Source: Gemmatimonadota bacterium | GTDB taxonomy: Bacteria; Latescibacterota; UBA2968; UBA8231 | Direction: 5' to 3' | NCBI GenBank assembly: GCA_026706505.1 | Contig: JAPOYQ010000091.1 | Span: 1-6,288, forward strand | Length of the DNA stretch: 6,288 bases | Part shown: positions 1 through 2,957 of the stretch, piece after piece | Layout of the letters: each line of letters starts with the position of its first letter | How positions within the stretch are numbered: position 1 is the first letter of the stretch | Notes under the pieces: model-generated | Told to the model about the DNA's origin: nothing | Databases searched by the model: none | What the model saw: the letters and a program-made list of their open reading frames with translations, nothing else | Program-made: the position numbers and the translations under genes

Positions 1-98
1 CCTTGATGGCGCCATTGACTCAGCGTACCTCGCGTGGCGATCACAGCGAGTTCGGGGTCAGTCGTTTTATAATAACGATCAGGCTCAAAACGATACAT
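1..98 (-). CDS. Helix-turn-helix DNA-binding protein, N-terminal fragment (runs off left edge)
   Basis: The reverse strand carries a strong ribosome binding site, AAAAGGAGG (complement of 107-115), 8 nt before an ATG (complement of 96-98). An open frame then reads to the window edge; 32 residues are visible. The protein begins MYRFEPDRYYKTTDPELAV and continues IATRGTLSQWRHQ. The stretch 'DPELAVIATRGTLSQWR' resembles the first helices of MerR/excisionase-like helix-turn-helix proteins, where a short N-terminal region precedes 'xLAxxxxxSxxTLxxWR'. Such small proteins are often phage excisionases or regulators, which would fit the terminase genes at the other end of the window. Only the N-terminus is visible, so the DNA-binding call is an inference from about 20 residues. 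The ORF is real with good confidence because frame, ribosome binding site and composition agree. Confidence 0.68.
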   Translation of the reverse strand, partial: MYRFEPDRYYKTTDPELAVIATRGTLSQWRHQ

Positions 99-161
99 GA
101 GGTTTACCTCCTTTTCTGGCGCTGAGTTAAGCGTTCCAAGACTGGGTTGATCGTTTTTGGC

Positions 162-287
162 ATGACAGAACAACCAAACCTCGTCGCACGCAGCACACGT
201 GGGATTATGGTACGCCGCACAAAACTGGCCGGCGCACCAGTAGCTTATATACTTTCTATCGCTGACTATATTGGGTTAATCGGATAG
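162..287 (+). CDS. Possible 41-residue small protein, doubtful
   Basis: An ATG at 162 opens a 41-codon frame ending in TAG at 285-287, divergent from the helix-turn-helix gene on the other strand. The peptide begins MTEQPNLVARSTRG and ends in a hydrophobic stretch (VAYILSIADYIGLIG). No Shine-Dalgarno sequence precedes it: the ten bases upstream are T- and G-rich without AGGA. I recognise no family. It lies in what should be the promoter region of the minus-strand gene, so a chance ORF is the more likely reading. It is listed only because small divergent genes are common next to phage-type regulators. Confidence 0.15.
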   Translation: MTEQPNLVARSTRGIMVRRTKLAGAPVAYILSIADYIGLIG

Positions 288-326
288 GTCCGGCTGATGG
301 ATAGCATTAACGAGCCTTCAACCAGC

Positions 327-382
327 ATAGGCATAGATAGGATGAGTACTCGCTAATTTAGGAACAATCTATCCATACCTAT
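327..382. repeat. Imperfect inverted repeat within a cluster of GATAG motifs
   Basis: ATAGGCATAGATAG (327-340) and CTATCCATACCTAT (369-382) are inverted copies, matching at 12 of 14 positions, with 28 bp between them. Related words surround them: GATAGG at 283-288 and 336-341, GATAG at 300-304, CATAGG at 326-331 and CTATCC at 369-374. The pattern suits a binding site for a dimeric DNA-binding protein, or phage integrase/excisionase arm-type sites, given the excisionase-like gene at the left edge. The function is inferred; the repetition is directly visible. Confidence 0.4.
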
Positions 383-432
383 ATAGAAAACAACCACTTA
401 TGCAAGATGATTTGGTGGTGGGCTAGTACGAA

Positions 433-459
433 AAAAACCGCGTTTTTGGCACGGTTTTT
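433..459 (-). terminator. Terminator-like hairpin, weak
   Basis: AAAAACCG (433-440) and CGGTTTTT (452-459) form an 8-bp inverted repeat around an 11-nt loop. Read on the minus strand the stem runs straight into seven T's (complement of 431-437), the form of a Rho-independent terminator. The stem has only three G:C pairs and no confident gene ends here on either strand, so this could be a leftover or chance structure. Confidence 0.3.
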
Positions 460-784
460 GCCAAGAGGATTCCTGTCCATAAAAAGTTGATAGAAAGAGT
501 AAAACCTGGGACATTGTACGTTCTCTATAACTAAGAAGTGTGGATTCAACTCGTAAGCGCAATTTCGCAATGTTTAGGTTGGACTCCTGTTTCCTTGGGG
601 ACAATAATATTTCAAACGCAACTACTACCCAATCGGGAACCGTCCACAACCGCCGGGCGAGTTGATACGCCTCGGGCGCTGTCGCGTGCTAGCTTTTTTG
701 AGTTGTACAAGTTGGGAAGGTTGGAAGGTGGGGAACTGGTCGAGAAATCGCCGATGCATCAAGGCCAGCGATACTGCGCGATAA

Positions 785-1027
785 GATCAAACTGAAGGTC
801 AGCAAGGCCGACTAGGAGAGCCATTACAGAGCCGCGATAACTCGCCCTTATCAGAAGAGCACCGCATCTCCCTCATCCAAGTCTGGTTACCGCCGGGCAA
901 TCTCTATTTATTCTGCACCGAAAACATCCACAAAGTAGAACGCCTAGCAGGCCTGCGCCGCCGCGTCGTGTTGGCCCTCTTCTTCGCCATGTCGGCGGAT
1001 AAACCGGAAATTTTCGTCTGGTCCTAG
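785..1027 (+). pseudogene. 3' remnant of a protein gene, no start codon
   Basis: The frame is open from just after a TAA at 782-784 to a TAG at 1025-1027, about 80 codons, with no ATG, GTG or TTG before its last third. Codon choice is protein-like, with many C-ending codons over 851-1020. The peptide includes 'EEHRISLIQVWLPPGNLYLF' and ends 'SADKPEIFVWS'. A second frame, open 702-815 and overlapping the first, also looks protein-like, so the two may be parts of one gene broken by a frameshift near 785-815. I do not recognise the family. It could instead be a short gene with an unusual start, but no ribosome binding site supports that. Confidence 0.33.
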
Positions 1028-1141
1028 GGACTCTGATCTGATGGATTGGAACCCTCTTGCGCGAGATGCACTTTATGCATATGGTTTACATAACGTGGTT
1101 TTAGGGTTGGGTCCCACGCGAAAACATGTGTGTCCGACTGG

Positions 1142-1170
1142 TTTACTGAAATCGAAATCTGACGTATTAT
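1142..1170 (+). promoter_or_regulatory. Sigma-70-type promoter in front of leader copy 1
   Basis: TTTACT (1142-1147) and TATTAT (1165-1170) are spaced by 17 bp and match the -35/-10 consensus at 4 of 6 and 5 of 6 positions. Transcription would begin at about 1176-1178, exactly where the sequence shared with leader copy 2 starts (AGTGCCACT at 1175). This agreement supports both calls. The transcript would cover a leader RNA with no gene behind it. Confidence 0.5.
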
Positions 1171-1174
1171 TACC

Positions 1175-1366
1175 AGTGCCACTCAGTCTGTGCAGAGCCC
1201 ATGCAGGTCGGGTTATCTGCTAAATAAAATAGCCCGTAAAACGGTGCGGGGTCGCTCCCCGCACCAAGGGCGAATAGGCAGACTTGTCTCGCTTCTTTGC
1301 GCAGACTAGTGGCATGGCCCGGCACCCATTGGAGAGCTGGGCATCTTCCTAGTGCCACAAGGAGAT
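1175..1366 (+). promoter_or_regulatory. Structured leader RNA, copy 1 (orphan, no downstream gene)
   Basis: This is the first of three related riboswitch-like leaders. In order it holds: AGTGCCACT (1175-1183); a GCCC/GGGC closing pair (1232-1235 with 1268-1271); a perfect 9-bp hairpin (1243-1251 with 1257-1265) with loop TCGCT; the box GGGCGAAT (1268-1275); GACTTGTCTCGC (1281-1292); GTGGCA (1309-1314); a hairpin GCCCGGC/GCTGGGC (1317-1323 with 1336-1342); an anti-Shine-Dalgarno strand CATCTTCCT (1342-1350); TGCCAC (1353-1358), able to pair with GTGGCA; and AAGGAG (1359-1364). The 5' arm 1177-1193 can instead pair with 1299-1314 over 16 bp with one bulge. Compared with copy 2 it carries about 33 extra nt near 1200-1232 and about 9 extra nt at 1299-1307. 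No gene follows: after AAGGAG a short frame closes within a few codons and a mobile-end-like repeat begins. Confidence 0.6.
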
Positions 1367-1368
1367 GG

Positions 1369-1441
1369 GTATCCGTTTGAAATTTCCAGTCCTCTGATAA
1401 AGGGAAGAAACCCCCGAAAAAATTCAAACAGGTACACTACC
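1369..1441. mobile_element. Short remnant bounded by inverted TTCAAAC-type ends
   Basis: GTTTGAAATTT (1375-1385) and AAAAATTCAAAC (1418-1429) are near-perfect inverted copies. The right side continues as TTCAAACAGGTACACTACC (1423-1441), which matches the 3' end of the two 38-bp repeats at 2761-2798 and 4264-4301 (TTCAAAC-N6-ACTACC in all three). Read inward from the minus strand this is GGTAGT-N6-GTTTGAA, a form typical of insertion-sequence terminal inverted repeats. A minus-strand gene is cut exactly at 1441/1442, which is what an insertion or an adjacent deletion would do. No transposase gene is present, so this is at best an internally deleted or solo element. The mobile-element identity is inferred. 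Confidence 0.42.
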
Positions 1442-1527
1442 TTGATGCGAAGGCTGGCCTCGCTCAGCCTGGACAGACGGTCTCGGAGGATCTCTACCTG
1501 TGGGTTGCGTGGGTCGGCTTTCGTCAA
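1442..1527 (-). pseudogene. 5' remnant of a GAF-type sensor/regulator gene, truncated after 28 codons
   Basis: A strong ribosome binding site AGGAGG (complement of 1535-1540) lies 7 nt before a TTG start (complement of 1525-1527). The frame then reads LTKADPRNPQVEI followed by LRDRLSRLSEASLRI, ending at 1444. 'RLSRLSEASLRI' is, from memory, the characteristic lead-in to GAF domains in sensor kinases and response regulators of Chloroflexota and relatives, usually followed by NESLD. Here the match stops and the repeat GGTAGTGTACC (complement of 1431-1441) begins. The frame stays open on the minus strand to 1306, but only through the repeat and the reverse complement of leader copy 1. A matching promoter lies upstream (1631-1659). 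The gene was therefore probably functional before being cut. The start at TTG is chosen over an ATG at 1603-1605 because only TTG has a ribosome binding site. Confidence 0.5.
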
Positions 1528-1630
1528 CGTCTCACCTCCTATGGACTGCGTTCGACCTTCGGTCCAGGGTCGTCGGGCTCGACTGGACGGGGCCACGAGA
1601 TGCAAGGCGCAGTAGGCCCAGCCGGGGCTA

Positions 1631-1659
1631 ATTATACCTTTTCGGGCAAAATATCACAA
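1631..1659 (-). promoter_or_regulatory. Strong sigma-70-type promoter for the truncated minus-strand gene
   Basis: On the minus strand TTGTGA (complement of 1654-1659) and a perfect TATAAT (complement of 1631-1636) are separated by exactly 17 bp. Transcription would start near 1624 and give a leader of about 97 nt before the TTG start at 1527. That leader can fold a small hairpin (TGGAC with GTCCA) just before the AGGAGG. The -35 region overlaps one of the AATATCAC boxes, suggesting that binding there controls this promoter. Confidence 0.6.
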
Positions 1660-1690
1660 TAATATCACAGGAAAAAGCCTTGAATATCAC
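1650..1690. repeat. Three phased AATATCAC boxes, probable operator
   Basis: The octamer AATATCAC occurs exactly three times, at 1650-1657, 1661-1668 and 1683-1690. Starts are 11 and 22 bp apart, close to one and two helical turns, so all three lie on the same DNA face. Read on the minus strand they are GTGATATT. One box overlaps the minus-strand -35 element and another overlaps a candidate plus-strand -35 (1680-1685). Same-face spacing of exact direct repeats between divergent promoters is typical of a response-regulator or activator site. The bound protein cannot be named. Confidence 0.5.
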
Positions 1691-1722
1691 GTCTATGTCA
1701 TTCTATACCCTTAAATTAAAAT
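1680..1722 (+). promoter_or_regulatory. Promoter region for leader copy 2 and the PPC lipoprotein
   Basis: Two readings are possible. TTGAAT (1680-1685) with TATACC (1704-1709) has an 18-bp spacer. Alternatively the -10 is TAAAAT (1717-1722), which lies 3 bp before the AGTGCCACT of leader copy 2, much as TATTAT lies 4 bp before it in copy 1, but it lacks a good -35. An activator bound to the phased AATATCAC boxes immediately upstream could compensate for a weak -35. Either reading starts the transcript at or near the leader's first conserved bases. Confidence 0.35.
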
Positions 1723-1725
1723 ACA

Positions 1726-1879
1726 AGTGCCACTAAGTCTTTTGCAGAGGCCGTAAGACGGTGCGGGGTCGCTCCCCGCACCGCGGGCGAATGAGGCAGA
1801 CTTGTCTCGCTTCTTTAGTGGCATGGCCTGGCACCTATTGGAGGGTCAGGCATCCATCTTCTAAGTGCCACAAGGAGAT
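1726..1879 (+). promoter_or_regulatory. Structured leader RNA, copy 2 (riboswitch-like), in front of the PPC lipoprotein
   Basis: Parts in order: AGTGCCACTAA (1726-1736); a perfect 9-bp hairpin (1760-1768 with 1774-1782), loop TCGCT; GGGCGAAT (1785-1792); GACTTGTCTCGC (1799-1810); GTGGCA (1818-1823); hairpin GCCTGGC/GTCAGGC (1826-1832 with 1845-1851); anti-Shine-Dalgarno ATCTTCT (1856-1862); TGCCAC (1866-1871); AAGGAG (1872-1877), 7 nt before the ATG at 1885. GTGGCA can pair with TGCCAC beside the Shine-Dalgarno, or with the 5' arm through TGCCACTAA (1728-1736) and TTAGTGGCA (1815-1823), 9 bp perfect. ATCTTCT can pair with AGGAGAT (1873-1879), hiding the Shine-Dalgarno and enclosing TGCCAC in the loop. 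The second hairpin keeps its pairing relative to copy 1 despite base changes on both strands. This suggests control of translation by alternative folding. The ligand or trigger is unknown. Confidence 0.65.
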
Positions 1880-1884
1880 ACGTC

Positions 1885-2691
1885 ATGGCCTGTCGATTCG
1901 CTCTTTGGGCTTTATCTGCCCTTTTCGTCCTTTCCTGCTCCTCCCCAACAGCCCAAAACCCCGAAGCGGCCCAAGAAGAGATTGCGCCGTGGGAAACGGT
2001 GTCGATCAACGGGGCGGCCTACCGGCGCGTGGCGGCCAAGCCAACGGCCACACAGCAAGACTTAACCATTACCCTATCTATTCCCGTTTCTTTGTCGGGG
2101 GGCCAATTGATTCTTTCGGATCAAGTCACCATCGCCGGCCGCGTGTACAGGGCCGACTGCTCGTCTCCTGGTCCGACCCCGACGCCGACCCCAACCCCGA
2201 CGCCGACTCCAACCCCTCCTCCATCGCCCACCGGCGACGATGTAGGCAATACGCCTGCCACGGCCACGGCCCTTACCGTGCCCTATGCGCCGGCCGGATC
2301 GACCGCGGCCGTCATTTGGCGATCGCCGACGTATCGGCTAACGGCCCAAGACGTGGATTATTTTCGTCTGAACGTGACCAGCCCGGTCTGGCTAGGCGTG
2401 GGCTCTTGGGGACAGACGGACACAAAGGCAACGCTTTTTAACGCCAGTGGCGAGGTTTTGGATCGCAATGATGATGGTTTCAATCCCGGCAACCACAACT
2501 TTTTCTTGTTCGCGCGAGTCCAGCCAGGCACGTATTACGTAAAAGTGGAGGGATACTCTGCCGCTACCCAAGGCGACTATATCGTTGGGGTCTCTACCAT
2601 CCACGACCTGGACGCGGCATCAGCCGAAGACGCGACATCAGGGGACCTCGCCGCCTTTTATGGGGAACAACTCAAAGAGGCATTTCAATAG
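1885..2691 (+). CDS. Secreted lipoprotein with Pro-Thr linker and PPC domain
   Basis: The protein has 268 residues. Residues 1-18 form a lipoprotein signal peptide (positive Arg4, hydrophobic core, VLSC with Cys18 as the lipidation site), so the mature protein should be anchored by lipid outside the cytoplasmic membrane. Residues about 35-92 form a small beta-rich segment I do not recognise. Residues 97-110 are seven Pro-Thr repeats, a flexible spacer. Residues about 118-238 resemble the bacterial pre-peptidase C-terminal (PPC) domain, a beta-sandwich: DVDYFRLNV, then ATLFNASGEVL, an Asp/Asn-rich turn (RNDDGFNPGNHN) and PGTYYVKVEGY. In other proteins PPC domains flank secreted proteases and aid secretion, stability or binding; here there is no catalytic domain. 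The ATG at 1885 is fixed by AAGGAG 7 nt upstream, which is part of leader copy 2. A terminator follows 30 bp after the stop, so the gene is a single-gene unit. Function is unknown beyond a cell-surface binding or structural role. Confidence 0.85.
   Translation: MACRFALWALSALFVLSCSSPTAQNPEAAQEEIAPWETVSINGAAYRRVAAKPTATQQDLTITLSIPVSLSGGQLILSDQVTIAGRVYRADCSSPGPTPTPTPTPTPTPTPPPSPTGDDVGNTPATATALTVPYAPAGSTAAVIWRSPTYRLTAQDVDYFRLNVTSPVWLGVGSWGQTDTKATLFNASGEVLDRNDDGFNPGNHNFFLFARVQPGTYYVKVEGYSAATQGDYIVGVSTIHDLDAASAEDATSGDLAAFYGEQLKEAFQ
2173..2214 (+). repeat. Pro-Thr repeat tract inside the lipoprotein gene
   Basis: Seven consecutive Pro-Thr dipeptides are encoded by near-repeated hexamers (CCGACC, CCGACG, CCAACC and similar), followed by a Pro-rich run. 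Codons are mixed rather than identical, so the tract is kept at protein level. Such tracts act as extended linkers in surface proteins. They can vary in length by slippage, which would change how far the PPC domain stands off the membrane. Confidence 0.8.
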
Positions 2692-2720
2692 GGATAAGCA
2701 CAAGATTCGGCGACGCACAA

Positions 2721-2755
2721 CGGCGCGGGTGGATCGAGCACCCGCGCCGCTTTTG
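2721..2755 (+). terminator. Rho-independent terminator after the PPC lipoprotein gene
   Basis: CGGCGCGGGTG (2721-2731) pairs perfectly with CACCCGCGCCG (2739-2749) around a 7-nt loop, followed by CTTTTG. It lies about 30 bp after the TAA, is very G+C-rich, and has a short T tract. It closes a single-gene transcription unit. The 38-bp repeat begins 6 bp further on. Confidence 0.85.
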
Positions 2756-2760
2756 CATGC

Positions 2761-2798
2761 CTACACTCTCCTGTGTAATTTCAAACGAACACACTACC
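2761..2798 (+). repeat. 38-bp repeat, copy A
   Basis: It matches 4264-4301 at 33 of 38 positions, the last 26 being identical and ending in TTTCAAACGAACACACTACC. The five differences fall together in a short block between a conserved CTACAC and GTGT, which could pair as a mini-stem (ACAC with GTGT). The third, diverged relative ends at 1441. Both full copies sit a few bases after a terminator and are in the same orientation, so they flank the leader, protease gene and terminator module as direct repeats. The form suggests a mobile-element end or recombination site. A weak promoter, TTGCAT (2753-2758) and TAATTT (2776-2781) with a 17-bp spacer, overlaps it. Confidence 0.7.
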
Positions 2799-2824
2799 TC
2801 CTGCTGAATACAAGAGCCATTTAA

Positions 2825-2952
2825 GCCTGTTCGAGGGTAGCTCCCTCGTTAGCGCTCAGGTGAATAAGTAGGACTTCTCGCAGCCTCTGCGTGATGGCAC
2901 AAGGCCCGGCATCCCTGCGAGAAGTCCGGGTCTCCTTTCTATCACAAGGAGG
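2825..2952 (+). promoter_or_regulatory. Structured leader RNA, copy 3 (diverged), in front of the M8-like protease
   Basis: Sequence identity to copies 1 and 2 is low, but the parts come in the same order. GCCTG pairs with CAGGT (2825-2829 with 2857-2861). The hairpin CGAGGG/CCCTCG (2832-2837 with 2843-2848) has loop TAGCT, giving the same GGGTNGCTCCC core. Then come AGGTGAAT (2858-2865); GACTTCTCGC (2872-2881); GTGAT (2891-2895); a CCCGG/CCGGG hairpin (2905-2909 with 2926-2930); anti-Shine-Dalgarno CTCCTT (2932-2937); ATCAC (2941-2945), complementary to GTGAT; and AAGGAG (2946-2951), 6 nt before the ATG at 2958. All the helices proposed for the other copies can form here with different bases. 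A further 13-bp perfect helix joins 2871-2883 to 2915-2927 and would compete with the CCCGG hairpin, or form a pseudoknot with its loop. Confidence 0.6.
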
Positions 2953-2957
2953 CTGCC

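Larger units (their letters stand above)
288..784. other. Intergenic stretch without a supported gene
   Basis: I see no intact coding sequence here on either strand. Open frames exist (plus 538-795 from a GTG; minus 398-649 and 379-570), but they lack ribosome binding sites and do not resemble protein families I know. The left half is A+T-rich and holds a cluster of GATAG/CATAG motifs and one hairpin, listed separately. The right half is richer in G+C and may include the front of the decayed gene described at 785-1027: a frame open from 702 to 815, containing 'GREIADASRPAILRDKIKL', has protein-like composition but no start codon. Confidence 0.4.

Noticed and set aside
15..130. Inverted pair TTGACTCAGCG (15-25) and CGCTGAGTTAA (120-130)
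   Set aside because: They match at 10 of 11 positions, but one copy is inside the coding part of the helix-turn-helix gene and there is no further repetition; chance is plausible.
661..700. Terminator ending in TTTTTT near 694-699
   Set aside because: The bases before the T run form only short, poor stems (GCTAGC palindrome) and no gene ends there.
538..795. An 85-codon plus-strand frame from a GTG
   Set aside because: It has no ribosome binding site and no recognisable motif; composition does not look like a protein over most of its length.
1041..1223. A 60-codon plus-strand frame
   Set aside because: It runs through the promoter and start of leader copy 1 and has no ribosome binding site or protein-like pattern.
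1170..1427. An 85-codon minus-strand frame over leader copy 1
   Set aside because: It is the reverse complement of a structured RNA whose conservation with copies 2 and 3 follows base pairing, not codons.
1306..1605. A 99-codon minus-strand frame as a complete gene
   Set aside because: Only the part 1442-1527 looks like real protein, from a TTG with a good ribosome binding site. The rest is the reverse complement of the repeat and of leader copy 1, and the ATG at 1605 has no ribosome binding site.
1650..1690. CRISPR array from the AATATCAC repeats
   Set aside because: The units are only 8 bp and spacers 3 and 14 bp, far too short; a protein-binding array fits better.
1761..2441. A 226-codon plus-strand frame overlapping leader 2 and the PPC lipoprotein gene
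   Set aside because: It is an out-of-frame shadow, rich in Arg, Pro and His with no ribosome binding site; the real gene in the other frame has a signal peptide and a recognisable domain.
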